From Streptomyces sp. R302 (GTDB lineage Bacteria; Actinomycetota; Actinomycetes; Streptomycetales; Streptomycetaceae), in NCBI RefSeq assembly GCF_012927245.1, contig NZ_JABBGE010000004.1, forward strand, positions 1-64,000: DNA of 64,000 bases, read 5' to 3'. Below are positions 1-9,369 of the stretch, piece by piece; the stretch's first letter is position 1, and the number at the start of each line of letters is the position of its first letter. The notes beneath the pieces are model-generated. The model worked only from the letters and a program-made list of their open reading frames with translations. It was not told where the DNA came from and made no database searches. A program made the translations under genes and the position numbers.

Positions 1-134
1 TGATCGTCGTCCTGGAGGCCATGAAGATGGAACAGCCCCTCAACGCCCACAAGTCCGGCACCGTGACCGGACTCAACGCCGAGGTCGGCGCGTCCGTCAC
101 CTCCGGCGCCGGCATCTGCGACATCAAAGCCTGA
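1..134 (+). CDS. Acyl-CoA carboxylase alpha subunit, C-terminal end (partial)
   Basis: Only the last 43 residues and the stop are inside the window (codons in frame from base 3). They contain the biotin attachment motif EAMKMEQPL, with the biotinyl lysine encoded at 24-26, followed by a typical biotinyl-carrier fold ending in GICDIKA. In actinomycetes this domain closes a biotin carboxylase/BCCP alpha chain of about 590 residues; the rest must lie left of the window. It would carry carboxybiotin to the beta subunit encoded at 11098-12666, making malonyl-CoA or methylmalonyl-CoA extender units. The carboxylase genes thus bracket the type II PKS core. It could also be a free-standing BCCP, but that is less usual in Streptomyces. 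Confidence 0.85.
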   Translation, partial: IVVLEAMKMEQPLNAHKSGTVTGLNAEVGASVTSGAGICDIKA

Positions 135-150
135 CGGGAAACCGGGAGAC

Positions 151-179
151 GCCGACCGGCGCGCGAATTTCCGGTCGGC
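151..179 (+). terminator. Hairpin after the carboxylase alpha gene
   Basis: A perfect 9-bp inverted repeat (GCCGACCGG at 151-159, CCGGTCGGC at 171-179) with an 11-nt loop begins 16 nt after the stop codon. There is no T tract, as is common for Streptomyces terminators. It would separate the carboxylase transcript from the aromatic PKS transcript. Confidence 0.5.
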
Positions 180-217
180 CGGTTGACGAATATGACACTG
201 CCCTGACATTCCGGCTG

Positions 218-246
218 TTGAAAACCGATCCGGCAGGCCCGGATAC
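218..246 (+). promoter_or_regulatory. Candidate promoter of the type II PKS operon
   Basis: TTGAAA at 218-223 is followed after 17 nt by GGATAC at 241-246, a spacing and composition that fit a housekeeping-type Streptomyces promoter. It lies about 50 nt upstream of the start of the first aromatic PKS gene. Prediction by eye only. Confidence 0.4.
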
Positions 247-297
247 TTGTCGTAAATTCTTTCGGGAGTCAAGCGGGTGCGAAAGGAAGAGGGGAAA

Positions 298-627
298 ATG
301 CACAGCACGTTGATCGTCGCGCGAATGGACCCGGCAGCGAATGTGGACGTCGCCAAGCTTTTCGGCGAATTCGACGGGACGGAAATGCCGCATCGCATGG
401 GGACGCGCCGCCGGCAGCTGTTCCACTATCGAGGACTGTACTTCCACCTCCAGGACTTCGACGCGGACAACGGCGGCGAACGGATCGAGGAGGCCAAGAC
501 CGACCCGCGGTTCGTGGCGATCAGCGAGGACCTGAAGCCGTTCATCACCGCGTACGACCCGGCGACCTGGCGCTCGCCCGCCGACGCCATGGCCACCCGC
601 TTCTACCACTGGGAGGCGTCCGCGTGA
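298..627 (+). CDS. TcmI-family polyketide cyclase
   Basis: A 109-residue protein starting [12 protein letters not shown] and keeping the conserved TcmI-like core ([19 protein letters not shown], then [14 protein letters not shown]). Members are ferredoxin-like dimeric barrels that close the last rings of aromatic polyketides; the landomycin LanF and jadomycin JadI types act in angucyclinone formation. The ATG at 298 is chosen over an upstream in-frame GTG at 277 because AGGAAGAGGGGA lies just ahead of it. The stop overlaps the KS-alpha start (GTGA), so the two are translationally coupled. Being the first gene before KS-alpha matches angucycline operons. The exact regiochemistry of ring closure cannot be read from the sequence. 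Confidence 0.88.
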   Translation: MHSTLIVARMDPAANVDVAKLFGEFDGTEMPHRMGTRRRQLFHYRGLYFHLQDFDADNGGERIEEAKTDPRFVAISEDLKPFITAYDPATWRSPADAMATRFYHWEASA

Positions 628-1895
628 CCGGCCGACGAGTCGTCATCACCGGCATCGAGGTCCTGGCCCCCGGCGGCGTGGGCCGGGAGAAGTTCTGGAA
701 CCTGCTGAGCGAGGGCCGGACCGCCACCCGCGGCATCACGTTCTTCGACCCGGCGCCGTACCGCTCGAAGGTCGCCGCCGAGATGGACTTCGACCCCGAG
801 GCCCACGGTCTGACCCCGCACGAGATCCGCCGCATGGACCGCGCCGCCCAGTTCGCGGTGGTCGCCGCGCGCGGCGCCGTGGCCGACAGCGGGATCGAGC
901 TCCAGGCGTACGACCCGTACCGGGTCGGCGTGACCATCGGCAGCGCCGTCGGCGCCACCATGGGCCTGGACGAGGAGTACAAGGTGGTCAGCGACGGCGG
1001 CCGGCTGCACGTCGTCGACCACGAGTACGCGGTGCCGCACCTCTACAACTACCTGGTGCCCAGCTCCTTCGCGGCCGAGGTCGCCTGGGACGCCGGCGCG
1101 CAGGGCCCCAGCACGGTGGTCTCCACCGGCTGCACCTCGGGCATCGACTCCGTCGGACACGCCGTGGAGCTCATCCGCGAGGGCACCACCGACGTCATGA
1201 TCACGGGCTCGTCCGACGCGCCGATCTCCCCGATCACCATGGCCTGTTTCGACGCCATCAAGGCGACGACGCCCCGGTACGACGCCCCCGAGAGCGCCTC
1301 CCGGCCCTTCGACGGGACGCGCAACGGCTTCGTCCTCGGCGAGGGCGCCGCCGTCTTCGTCCTGGAGGAGCTGGAGCACGCCAGGAAGCGCGGCGCGCAC
1401 ATCTACGCGGAGATCGCCGGCTACGCCACGCGCTCCAACGCCTACCACATGACCGGACTGCGGCCGGACGGCGCCGAGATGGCCGAGGCCATCGACACGG
1501 CCCTCGCCGAGGCCCGGATGAACCCGACCGCGATCGACTACATCAACGCGCACGGTTCGGGCACCAAGCAGAACGACCGGCACGAGACCGCCGCCTTCAA
1601 GCGCAGCCTCGGGGAGCACGCGTACCGGACCCCGGTCAGCTCCATCAAGTCGATGGTCGGGCACTCGCTCGGCGCCATCGGCTCCATCGAGATCGCCGCG
1701 TCCGCGCTGGCCATGGAGCACAACGTGGTGCCGCCGACGGCCAATCTGCACACCCCGGACCCCGAGTGCGACCTCGACTACGTCCCGCTGGTCGCCCGCG
1801 AGCAGCTGACCGACGCCGTGCTCACCGTGGGCAGCGGCTTCGGCGGATTCCAGAGCGCCATGGTGCTGGCGCGACCCGAGAGGAGTGTGGCATGA
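624..1895 (+). CDS. Type II PKS ketosynthase alpha (KS-alpha)
   Basis: A 423-residue condensing enzyme starting at GTG 624, overlapping the cyclase stop. The catalytic residues are intact: Cys170 in STGCTSGID, His310 in NAHGSGT and His347 in GHSLGA. With the CLF it forms the heterodimer that elongates malonyl units on the ACP into a poly-beta-ketone. The length is normal for the family. The stop overlaps the CLF start (ATGA), which is usual for the obligate 1:1 partners. Chain length is set mainly by the partner, so it is not predicted here. Family assignment is secure; the angucyclinone assignment rests on the gene order. Confidence 0.96.
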   Translation: MTGRRVVITGIEVLAPGGVGREKFWNLLSEGRTATRGITFFDPAPYRSKVAAEMDFDPEAHGLTPHEIRRMDRAAQFAVVAARGAVADSGIELQAYDPYRVGVTIGSAVGATMGLDEEYKVVSDGGRLHVVDHEYAVPHLYNYLVPSSFAAEVAWDAGAQGPSTVVSTGCTSGIDSVGHAVELIREGTTDVMITGSSDAPISPITMACFDAIKATTPRYDAPESASRPFDGTRNGFVLGEGAAVFVLEELEHARKRGAHIYAEIAGYATRSNAYHMTGLRPDGAEMAEAIDTALAEARMNPTAIDYINAHGSGTKQNDRHETAAFKRSLGEHAYRTPVSSIKSMVGHSLGAIGSIEIAASALAMEHNVVPPTANLHTPDPECDLDYVPLVAREQLTDAVLTVGSGFGGFQSAMVLARPERSVA

Positions 1896-3106
1896 CCACC
1901 TCGGTGGTAGTGACGGGCCTGGGCATCGCCGCTCCCAACGGGCTCGGGACGAGGGAGTACTGGGAGGCGACCCGCAACGGCAAGAACGGCATCGGCCGGG
2001 TCACCCGCTTCGATCCGTCCTCCTACCCGTCCACGCTCGCCGGAGAGGTCCCGGGCTTCGTCGCCGAGGACCACCTGCCGAGCCGGCTGCTCCCGCAGAC
2101 CGACCGGATGACCCGGATGGCGCTGGTCGCCACGGACTGGGCGCTCCAGGACGCGGGCATCGAACCCGCCGAACTGCCCGCGTACGACATGGGCGTGGTC
2201 ACGGCCAGCTCCTCCGGCGGCTTCGAGTTCGGCCAGAACGAGCTGCAGAAGCTGTGGAGCCAGGGCAGCCAGTACGTCTCCGCGTACCAGTCCTTCGCCT
2301 GGTTCTACGCCGTCAACAGCGGCCAGATCTCCATCCGCAACGGGATGAAGGGGCCCAGCGGGGTCATCGTCAGCGACGAGGCCGGCGGCCTCGACGCGGT
2401 GGCCCACGGCCGCCGGCTCATCCGCAAGGGCACCCCGGTCGTCGTCTCCGGCTCGATCGACGCCTCGATCTGCCCGTGGGGCTGGGTGGCGCAGCAGGCC
2501 GCGGGCCGGCTGACCCGCAGCACCGAGCCGACCCGGGCGTACCTGCCCTTCGACGCCGACGCGTCCGGCTACGTGCCGGGCGAGGGCGGCGCCATCCTGA
2601 TCATGGAGTCGGCCGAGTCCGCCCGCGAGCGCGGGGCGCGCGTCTACGGCGAGATCTCCGGCTACGGCTCCACCTTCGACCCGAAGCCGGGCAGCGGCCG
2701 TGAGCCCGGTCTGCGCAAGGCCATCGAACTGGCCCTGGCCGACGCGGACCTGACCCCCGGCGACATCGACGTCGTCTTCGCCGACGCGGCCGGAGTGCCG
2801 GAGCTCGACCGGACCGAGGCGGAGGCGCTCACCGCCGTCTTCGGTGCGCGGGGCGTCCCGGTCACCGCGCCCAAGACGATGACGGGCCGCCTCTACTCGG
2901 GCGCGGGCCCGCTCGACATCGCGTCCGCCCTGCTCGCCTTCGAGGAGGGACTGATCCCTCCGACCGTCCACATCACCGCGGACGAGGGCTACGGCCTGGA
3001 CCTGGTCGTCGACCAGCCGCGGCAGGCCCCGCTGCGGGCCGCGCTGGTCGTGGCCCGCGGATACGGCGGCTTCAACTCGGCCGTCGTCGTCCGCGCCGCC
3101 GGCTGA
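1892..3106 (+). CDS. Type II PKS chain length factor (KS-beta)
   Basis: A 404-residue ketosynthase homologue that lacks the active cysteine, as expected for a CLF. It starts at the ATG overlapping the KS-alpha stop. At the nucleophile position most CLFs have glutamine in an E-Q-A-G-G-L-D motif; here the sequence is SDEAGGLDA, so Glu163 takes that place. The tail [15 protein letters not shown] is typical. The protein shapes the chain-length tunnel and, in the actinorhodin system, contributes to malonyl-ACP decarboxylation for priming. A Gln-to-Glu change might affect priming, but the consequence is unknown. Confidence 0.95.
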   Translation: MTTSVVVTGLGIAAPNGLGTREYWEATRNGKNGIGRVTRFDPSSYPSTLAGEVPGFVAEDHLPSRLLPQTDRMTRMALVATDWALQDAGIEPAELPAYDMGVVTASSSGGFEFGQNELQKLWSQGSQYVSAYQSFAWFYAVNSGQISIRNGMKGPSGVIVSDEAGGLDAVAHGRRLIRKGTPVVVSGSIDASICPWGWVAQQAAGRLTRSTEPTRAYLPFDADASGYVPGEGGAILIMESAESARERGARVYGEISGYGSTFDPKPGSGREPGLRKAIELALADADLTPGDIDVVFADAAGVPELDRTEAEALTAVFGARGVPVTAPKTMTGRLYSGAGPLDIASALLAFEEGLIPPTVHITADEGYGLDLVVDQPRQAPLRAALVVARGYGGFNSAVVVRAAG

Positions 3107-3124
3107 CACCGGCCCGTCAGAACC

Positions 3125-3143
3125 CCGGTCGCCCGGCGACCGG
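3125..3143 (+). other. Tight hairpin between CLF and ACP genes
   Basis: CCGGTCGCC at 3125-3133 pairs with GGCGACCGG at 3135-3143 with a single base between the arms, so the folded form would be a 7-8 bp stem with a small loop. It sits 33 nt before the ACP start and may stabilise or process the mRNA. Confidence 0.4.
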
Positions 3144-3176
3144 TTCGACCGATCTCTCCATCCGGAAGGAACCCAC

Positions 3177-3449
3177 GTGTCCACTGCGCCTTTCACCCTG
3201 GACGACCTGCGCCGCGTTCTCCTCGAGGCCGCCGGTGCCGAAGAGGGCGTCGACCTCGCCGGCGACATCCTCGACGTCCACTTCGAGAGCCTCGGCTACG
3301 AGTCGCTGGCGCTCCTGGAGACCGGCAGCCGCATCGAGCGCGAGTACGGCGTCGCCCTCGACGAGGACCTGCTGGCCGACGCCCAGACCCCGCGCGCGCT
3401 CATCGCCGCCGTCAACGAGGCGCTCGGCGCCCTCCAGCAGGCCGCCTGA
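3177..3449 (+). CDS. Type II PKS acyl carrier protein
   Basis: A 90-residue carrier protein starting at GTG 3177 with GGAAGGA upstream. The phosphopantetheine site is Ser43 in LGYESLALLE; the usual aspartate before the serine is glutamate here, a conservative change. It carries the growing poly-beta-ketone chain on the KS-alpha/CLF pair and then presents it to the ketoreductase and cyclases. It follows the CLF gene by 70 nt and is flanked by hairpins on both sides. The nearby Sfp-type transferase (12981-13796) is a candidate for its activation. Confidence 0.95.
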   Translation: MSTAPFTLDDLRRVLLEAAGAEEGVDLAGDILDVHFESLGYESLALLETGSRIEREYGVALDEDLLADAQTPRALIAAVNEALGALQQAA

Positions 3450-3465
3450 GCGTCCGCGCACCCCT

Positions 3466-3497
3466 GCGGGCCGGGCGATCGGTTGAGCCCGGCCCGC
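3466..3497 (+). other. Strong hairpin between ACP and ketoreductase genes
   Basis: A perfect 11-bp stem (GCGGGCCGGGC at 3466-3476, GCCCGGCCCGC at 3487-3497) with a 10-nt loop begins 16 nt after the ACP stop. It could act as a partial terminator or as a 3' stabiliser for the minimal PKS message, lowering expression of the downstream tailoring genes relative to KS-alpha, CLF and ACP. Confidence 0.5.
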
Positions 3498-3537
3498 CCG
3501 CCGTCGAACGTCACCGCCGGAACCCCGAAGAGGAAAC

Positions 3538-4323
3538 ATGTCTACGCAGCACAACCGGGTCGCCCTGATCACGGGCGCCACCAGCGGCATCGGACTGGCC
3601 GCCGCCCGAGCCCTGGCCGCCGACGGCCACCGCGTCTTCATCGGCGCCCGCAACGCCGACACCGTGGCGGCCACGGTGAAGGAGCTCCAGGCCGAAGGGT
3701 TCGAGGCCGACGGCGGCGTCCTCGACGTGCGGGACTCCGCCTCCGCCGCAGCCTTCGTCCAGGCCGCCGTCGACCGCTTCGGCGGCGTGGACGTCCTCGT
3801 CAACAACGCCGGCCGGTCCGGCGGCGGCGTCACGGCCGACATCGCGGACGAGCTGTGGGCCGACGTCATCGAGACCAACCTCAACAGCGTCTTCCGGCTG
3901 ACGAAGGAGGTCCTCACCACCGGCGGCATGCGCCACAAGAGCCGCGGCCGCATCATCAACATCGCCTCCACCGCCGGCAAGCAGGGCGTCGTCCTCGGCG
4001 CCCCGTACTCCGCCTCCAAGCACGGCGTCGTCGGCTTCACCAAGGCGCTCGGCAACGAGCTGGCCCCCACCGGCATCACCGTGAACGCGGTCTGCCCCGG
4101 CTACGTCGAGACGCCGATGGCCGAGCGCGTCCGGCAGGGCTACGCCGCCGCGTACGACACCACCGAGGACGCGATCCTGGAGAAGTTCCAGTCCAAGATC
4201 CCGCTCGGCCGCTACTCCACCCCGGAGGAGGTCGCCGGCATGGTCGCCTACCTCGCCTCGGACACCGCCGCCTCCGTCACCGCGCAGGCCATCAACGTCT
4301 GCGGCGGCCTCGGCAACTTCTGA
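3538..4323 (+). CDS. Aromatic polyketide C9 ketoreductase (ActIII-type SDR)
   Basis: A 261-residue short-chain dehydrogenase with the NADPH motif TGATSGIG near residue 12, NNAG, and the active Tyr/Lys in YSASKHG. The tail ending in AQAINVCGGLGNF is the hallmark of polyketide ketoreductases of the ActIII/LanD family. It reduces the C9 carbonyl of the poly-beta-ketone, which directs C7-C12 first-ring closure. Its presence rules out an unreduced tetracenomycin-type pathway and supports an angucyclinone, anthracycline or benzoisochromanequinone route. It starts at ATG 3538 after AGAGGAAAC. Confidence 0.94.
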   Translation: MSTQHNRVALITGATSGIGLAAARALAADGHRVFIGARNADTVAATVKELQAEGFEADGGVLDVRDSASAAAFVQAAVDRFGGVDVLVNNAGRSGGGVTADIADELWADVIETNLNSVFRLTKEVLTTGGMRHKSRGRIINIASTAGKQGVVLGAPYSASKHGVVGFTKALGNELAPTGITVNAVCPGYVETPMAERVRQGYAAAYDTTEDAILEKFQSKIPLGRYSTPEEVAGMVAYLASDTAASVTAQAINVCGGLGNF

Positions 4324-4364
4324 CCGGCCCCGCCCGCACCGAACCCCTGGAGAACGAAGCCGTC

Positions 4365-5306
4365 ATGACGACCCGTGAGGTTGAGCACGACATCACCATC
4401 GCCGCGCCCGCGCCGGCGGTCTACCGGCTGCTCGCCGAGGTGGAGAACTGGCCCCTGATCTTCCCGCCGACCATCCACGTCGACCGCGTCGAGGAGAGCG
4501 CCACCCAGGAGCGGATCCGCATCTGGGCCACGGCCAACGGAGAGGCCAAGAACTGGACCTCCCGCCGCGAGCTCTTCCCCGACGAGCTGCGCATCACCTT
4601 CCGCCAGGAGGTCAGCCCGGCGCCGGTCGCCTCCATGGGCGGCACCTGGATCATCGAGGCGCTCGGCGAGGACGAGTGCCGGGTGCGGCTGCTGCACGAC
4701 TACCGCGCCATCGACGACGACCCGCACGACCTGCTGTGGATCGACGAGGCGGTCGACCGCAACAGCCGCTCGGAGCTCGCGGCCCTCAAGAAGAACGTCG
4801 AACTCGTCCACGGCGCCCGCGAGCTGACCTTCTCCTTCGAGGACTCGGTACGCGTCGACGGCGAGGCCAAGGACGTCTTCGCCTTCATCGACGAGGCCGA
4901 CCGGTGGCCCGAGCGCCTGCCGCACGTGGCGACCGTCCGCTTCTCGGAGGACACCCCCGGCCTGCAGAGCCTGGAGATGGACACCCGCGCCAAGGACGGC
5001 TCGGTGCACACCACCAAGTCGTACCGGGTCACCTTCCCCCACGCGAAGATCGCCTACAAGCAGGTCACGCTGCCCGCGCTGATGACCCTGCACACCGGCC
5101 GCTGGACCTTCGTCGACGACGGCACCTCCGTCGTCGCGACCTCCCAGCACACCGTCACCCTCAACGCCGACAACATCGCCGCCGTCCTCGGCGCCGAGGC
5201 CACCGTCGACGACGCCCGGTCGTACGTCCACACCGCGCTGTCCACCAACAGCCTGGCCACCCTCAACCACGCCAAGGCGTTCGCAGAGAGCAAGCGCCGG
5301 CCGTGA
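4365..5306 (+). CDS. Didomain aromatase/cyclase
   Basis: A 313-residue protein made of two START/Bet v1-like halves, the first with WPLIFPPTIHVDRV near residue 30 and the second from about residue 160 (SFEDSVRVDGEAKDVFAFIDEADRWPERLPHV). This two-domain form is the LanL/JadD/ActVII type, which aromatises the first ring after C9 reduction. The start is ATG 4365 (MTTREVEHDI). The stop overlaps the start of the next monooxygenase (GTGA). It follows the ketoreductase in the same order as angucycline operons. Confidence 0.93.
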   Translation: MTTREVEHDITIAAPAPAVYRLLAEVENWPLIFPPTIHVDRVEESATQERIRIWATANGEAKNWTSRRELFPDELRITFRQEVSPAPVASMGGTWIIEALGEDECRVRLLHDYRAIDDDPHDLLWIDEAVDRNSRSELAALKKNVELVHGARELTFSFEDSVRVDGEAKDVFAFIDEADRWPERLPHVATVRFSEDTPGLQSLEMDTRAKDGSVHTTKSYRVTFPHAKIAYKQVTLPALMTLHTGRWTFVDDGTSVVATSQHTVTLNADNIAAVLGAEATVDDARSYVHTALSTNSLATLNHAKAFAESKRRP

Positions 5307-6802
5307 CCACCGACCGCCAGGACACGGACGTCGTGGTGGTCGGGGCCGGGCCCGCCGGACTGATGCTCGCCTGCGAGCTCAGGCTCGGCGGCGCCCGGGT
5401 GCTCGTGCTCGACGAGCGGGCGGGGCCGACCACCGAGTCCCGCGCCTCGACGCTGCACGCCCGCACCATGGAGATCCTCGACTCCCGGGGACTCCTCGCC
5501 GCCCTCGGCACCCCGCCCCGCGACGCCCGCGGCCACTTCGGCGGCGTACCGCTCGACCTGACCCTGCCCGGACCCCATGCCGGGCAGTGGAAGGTCGACC
5601 AGACGCGCACCGAGGAACTCCTCGGCGACCGGGCCGTCGAGCTCGGCGCCGACGTGCGCCGCCTGCACCGGGTGCACAAGGTCACGGTCAGGCCCGACGG
5701 CGTGGACACGGCGGCCGAGGGTCCCGGCGGGCCCCTGCGGGTGCGCGCCCGCTACCTGGTGGCGTGCGACGGCGAGGACAGCACGGTGCGGCGGCTGACC
5801 GGGGCCGAGTTCCCCGGCCGGGAACCGCGCCGCGAACTGCTCCGCGCCGACGTGCGCGGCCTCGACATCCCCGACCGGCGCTTCCAGCGCCTGGAGCGGG
5901 GCCTCGCCATCGCCGCCACCCGCAACGGCGTCACCCGCGTCATGGTCCACGAGTTCGGCCGGCCCGTCCGCCCCGGGGGAGGACAGCCGCGGTTCGCGGA
6001 CGTCGCCGCCGCCTGGCGGCGCGTCACCGGCGAGTCCATCGGCCACGGCACGCCGACCTGGGTCAACGCCTTCCACGACGCCAACCGGCAGCTCGCCCGG
6101 TACCGCCACGGGCGGGTCCTGTACGCGGGAGACGCCGCGCACCAGCAGATGCCCAGCGGCGGCCAGGCCCTCAACCTCGGCGTGCAGGACGCCTTCAACC
6201 TCGGCTGGAAGCTCGCCGCCGTGGTCCGCGGCGGCGCCGGCGAGAACCTGCTCGACACCTACCACGAGGAACGGCACGCCGTGGGCGGCCGGACCCTCGC
6301 CAACATCCGGGCCCAGGGCGACCTGCTGCTCGGCGGACCGGAGGTCGAGCCCGTCCGCGCCCTGCTCACCGAACTCGTCGCCCTGGAGGACGTACGGGAG
6401 CACCTCGCCGGGATGATCAGCGGCATCGGCATCCGCTACGACGCCGGGCCCGAGACGTCCCCCCTGGTCGGCCTGCGGCTGCCCGACACCGTGCTGACCG
6501 CGCCCGACGGAGCCGTACGCACCACCGAACTGCTGCGCGGGGGCCGCGGGCTCCTGCTGCTCCCCGCCACGCCCGGCGCCCGGGCGCTCGCCGACGCGGC
6601 CCTGCCGTGGGGCGAGGAGGTCGACGTCGTCGACGCCCGGCCCGCGCCCGGCTCCGCGCTCCCCGAGGACCGGGCCGTCCTCGTACGTCCGGACGGCCAC
6701 GTCGCCTGGACCGGCGACGGCGACGGCGACGGCGACGGGGACGAGGCCGGCGGTCTGCGCGCGGCGCTCGACCGCTGGTTCGGGAGCCCGCCGACCGCCT
6801 GA
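5303..6802 (+). CDS. FAD-dependent aromatic hydroxylase 1 (PHBH fold)
   Basis: A 499-residue class A flavoprotein monooxygenase starting at GTG 5303. Visible motifs are GAGPAG near residue 16 for the FAD ADP moiety, ACDGEDSTVR, and the second FAD motif GDAAHQQMPSGGQALNLG. A thioredoxin-like C-terminal domain follows, as in PgaE/JadH/RdmE enzymes. It would hydroxylate or oxidatively rearrange a ring of the aromatic core. It is coupled to the aromatase gene by a 4-nt overlap. Near the C terminus a run of GGCGAC-type codons encodes five Gly-Asp pairs (about 6714-6740), a low-complexity insertion outside the catalytic domain. Confidence 0.9.
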   Translation: MTTDRQDTDVVVVGAGPAGLMLACELRLGGARVLVLDERAGPTTESRASTLHARTMEILDSRGLLAALGTPPRDARGHFGGVPLDLTLPGPHAGQWKVDQTRTEELLGDRAVELGADVRRLHRVHKVTVRPDGVDTAAEGPGGPLRVRARYLVACDGEDSTVRRLTGAEFPGREPRRELLRADVRGLDIPDRRFQRLERGLAIAATRNGVTRVMVHEFGRPVRPGGGQPRFADVAAAWRRVTGESIGHGTPTWVNAFHDANRQLARYRHGRVLYAGDAAHQQMPSGGQALNLGVQDAFNLGWKLAAVVRGGAGENLLDTYHEERHAVGGRTLANIRAQGDLLLGGPEVEPVRALLTELVALEDVREHLAGMISGIGIRYDAGPETSPLVGLRLPDTVLTAPDGAVRTTELLRGGRGLLLLPATPGARALADAALPWGEEVDVVDARPAPGSALPEDRAVLVRPDGHVAWTGDGDGDGDGDEAGGLRAALDRWFGSPPTA

Positions 6803-6862
6803 GAGTCCGAGCCGAACGACCAGCCACCCGACGCGTGCCCCGCACGCGAGGAAAGGAAATTC

Positions 6863-8407
6863 ATGGACAGGAACACGGACGCGGACGTCATCGTCGTCGG
6901 TGGCGGTCCCACCGGCCTGATGCTGGCGGGCGAGCTGCGGCTCGGCGGGGCGAGCGTCATCGTCGTCGAGGCCCTGGAACGGCCCACCGGCCAGTCCCGC
7001 GGCCTGGGCTTCACCGCCCGCGCCCTGGAGTCCTTCGACCAGCGCGGCCTCGTCGAGCGCTTCGGCGGCCTGGAGACCAGCCCGATGGGGCACTTCGGCG
7101 GCGTGGTGTTCGACTACACGGTCCGCGAGGACGCGCACTTCGGAGCCCGCGGCATCCCGCAGTCCCAGACCGAGGCCGTCCTGGAGGAGTGGGCCGCCGA
7201 ACGCGGCACCGACATCCGCCGCGGCCTGCGGTTCGTCGCCCTGGAGCAGGACGAGGACGGCGTCACGGTCACCGTGGCCGGCACCGACGGCGAGGAGCGG
7301 CGGCTGCGCGGCCTGTTCCTGGTCGGCGCCGACGGCGGGCACAGCGCCGTCCGCAAGGCCGGCGGATTCGACTTCCCCGGCACCTCCGCCACCCGGGGCA
7401 TGTACCTCGCCGACGTCGTCGGCTGCGCCGTCCCGCCCCGCCCCCTGGGCGAGCGGCTCCCCGGCGGCATGGTGATGGCCGCGCCGCTCGCCGAGGGCGT
7501 CGACCGCATCATCGTCTGCGAGCACGGCACGCCGCCCGCCGACCGCAGCGAGACCCCCGAGTTCGCCGAGGTCGCCGAGGCCTGGAAGCGGCTCACCGGG
7601 GAGGACATCTCCGGCGGCGGCGCCGCCTGGGTCAGCTCCTTCACCGACGCCACCCGCCAGGTCACCGAGTACCGCCGGGGCCGCGTGCTGCTCGTGGGCG
7701 ACGCCGCGCACATCCACCTGCCGGCCGGCGGCCAGGGCCTGAGCACCGGCGTCCAGGACGCGGTCAACCTCGGCTGGAAGCTGGCCGCCACCGTCCGCGG
7801 CTGGGCGCCCGAAGGCCTCCTCGACACCTACCACGGCGAGCGCCACCCCGTCGGCGAGCGCCTCCTGTCGAACACCCGCGCCCAGGGCCAGGTCTTCCTC
7901 GGCGGCCCGGAGTCCCAGCCGCTGCGGGACCTGTTCGCCGAGCTCATCGAGCTCGACGAGGTCAAGCGGCTCCTGGCCGGTGCGGTCAGCCACCTCGACG
8001 TCCACTACGACCTCGGCCCGGACGGCCACCCCCTCGCCGGCCACCGGCTGCCGCCGCGCGCCCTCGACACCGCGCAGGGAGAGGTGCGCACGCCCGAACT
8101 GCTCCACCCGGCCCTGGGCGTGCTGCTCGACCTCTCCGGCACGGCGGGCCTGCGGGACCTCGCGGCCGGCTGGAAGGACCGGGTCGTCACCGTCGAGGGC
8201 ACGCCGCGGGACCCGAAGGCCTTCGGCGGCGCCACCGCGATCCTGGTCCGCCCCGACGGGTACGTCGCCTGGGCGGGCGCCGACGAGACCGGCCTCGACG
8301 CCGCGCTCCGCCGCTGGTTCGGCGGACCCGCCACCGAGGACGGCACCGACGTCACCGGGCTCAAGGCGGCCATGGACCAGTGGCTCGGCACCCCGGACCA
8401 CGGATGA
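6863..8407 (+). CDS. FAD-dependent aromatic hydroxylase 2 (PgaE/JadH-like)
   Basis: A 514-residue class A flavin monooxygenase starting at ATG 6863 after GAGGAAAGGAAA. It shows GGGPTG near residue 13, GADGGHSAVRK, and GDAAHIHLPAGGQGLSTGVQDAVNLGWK. The segment around QSRGLGFTARALESFDQRGL and the C-terminal thioredoxin-like domain resemble angucycline C12/C12b oxygenases (PgaE, CabE, JadH, UrdE). It probably installs a quinone or hydroxyl oxygen on the tetracyclic intermediate. The stop overlaps the hydrolase start (ATGA). Which of the three class A oxygenases in the window does which step cannot be assigned. Confidence 0.9.
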   Translation: MDRNTDADVIVVGGGPTGLMLAGELRLGGASVIVVEALERPTGQSRGLGFTARALESFDQRGLVERFGGLETSPMGHFGGVVFDYTVREDAHFGARGIPQSQTEAVLEEWAAERGTDIRRGLRFVALEQDEDGVTVTVAGTDGEERRLRGLFLVGADGGHSAVRKAGGFDFPGTSATRGMYLADVVGCAVPPRPLGERLPGGMVMAAPLAEGVDRIIVCEHGTPPADRSETPEFAEVAEAWKRLTGEDISGGGAAWVSSFTDATRQVTEYRRGRVLLVGDAAHIHLPAGGQGLSTGVQDAVNLGWKLAATVRGWAPEGLLDTYHGERHPVGERLLSNTRAQGQVFLGGPESQPLRDLFAELIELDEVKRLLAGAVSHLDVHYDLGPDGHPLAGHRLPPRALDTAQGEVRTPELLHPALGVLLDLSGTAGLRDLAAGWKDRVVTVEGTPRDPKAFGGATAILVRPDGYVAWAGADETGLDAALRRWFGGPATEDGTDVTGLKAAMDQWLGTPDHG

Positions 8408-9366
8408 GCACCCTCCGCACGGCCGGCGTACGACCGGAACCCACGCCGCGCCCGATGTCCCCGGGAGTGCGCCCGATCGTCCTCCAGGCGGGCGGCCGGA
8501 CCCTGTCGGCGCTCGTCGCCCGCCCGGAAGGGACCCCGAGGGCCACGGTCCTCGCCGTGCACGGCGGCGGGATGAGCGCCGGCTACTTCGACGGACAGGC
8601 GCACCCCGACGTGTCCCTGCTCGCCCTCGGCGCCCGGCTCGGCTACACGGTCGTCGCCGTCGACCGGCCCGGCTACGGGCTGTCCGCCGCGGACCTGCCG
8701 AGCGGCCAGGATCTGGCCGCGCAGGCGGCGACGCTGCGGGCCGCCCTGGCCCACCTCGGGCAGCGCGGCGACCCGGGCGCCGGGCTGTTCCTGCTCGCCC
8801 ACTCCTTCGGGGGCAAGCTGGCGCTGACCTACGCCGCGTCCGACGCCGACGCGGCGGGCCCGGCCGCCCCCGAACTGCTCGGACTGGACATCTCCGGTCT
8901 CGGCCGCCACTACGCGACCGAGCCGGAGGCCCTCGCCGACCCGCTGGCGCAGCGGAACACGAAGCGGCTCTGGGGCCCGCTGCGCTGCTATCCGCCGGAC
9001 ACCTTCCGGCAGGCGAAGGGCCTTGTGGCACCCATGCCCGAGCGGGAGCGGGCGGAGGCCGCCCAGTGGCCGCGGCGGTTCGCCGCGGCGGCCGGGCGGG
9101 TCCGGGTCCCGGTGCGGCTGACCTTCGCCGAGCACGAGTTCTGGTGGCACCACGACGAGGCGGCCCGCGCCGACCTCACCGCGCAGTTCACGGCGGCGCC
9201 CCTCGTCCGGGTCGACGGCCAGCCCGACGCCGGCCACAACATCAGCCTCGGCTGGGCCGCACGCGCCTACCACCTGCGGGCGTTCGGCTTCTTCGAGGAC
9301 TGCCTGGCCCGCCGGTCCGCGGGTCCGGTCGCGGCCACCGGTCCGGCCGTGGCGGCGGCCTGCTGA
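8404..9366 (+). CDS. Alpha/beta hydrolase
   Basis: A 320-residue alpha/beta hydrolase with an oxyanion region HGGGMSAGYF near residue 54, the nucleophile elbow AHSFGGK (Ser134) and a late His in DAGHNIS. No signal peptide is seen. It overlaps the upstream oxygenase by 4 nt and is followed 3 nt later by the exporter, so it belongs to the aromatic PKS operon. Comparable proteins in aromatic clusters hydrolyse or release intermediates or act on acyl side chains; no substrate can be read from the sequence. Confidence 0.75.
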   Translation: MSTLRTAGVRPEPTPRPMSPGVRPIVLQAGGRTLSALVARPEGTPRATVLAVHGGGMSAGYFDGQAHPDVSLLALGARLGYTVVAVDRPGYGLSAADLPSGQDLAAQAATLRAALAHLGQRGDPGAGLFLLAHSFGGKLALTYAASDADAAGPAAPELLGLDISGLGRHYATEPEALADPLAQRNTKRLWGPLRCYPPDTFRQAKGLVAPMPERERAEAAQWPRRFAAAAGRVRVPVRLTFAEHEFWWHHDEAARADLTAQFTAAPLVRVDGQPDAGHNISLGWAARAYHLRAFGFFEDCLARRSAGPVAATGPAVAAAC

Positions 9367-9369
9367 ACG

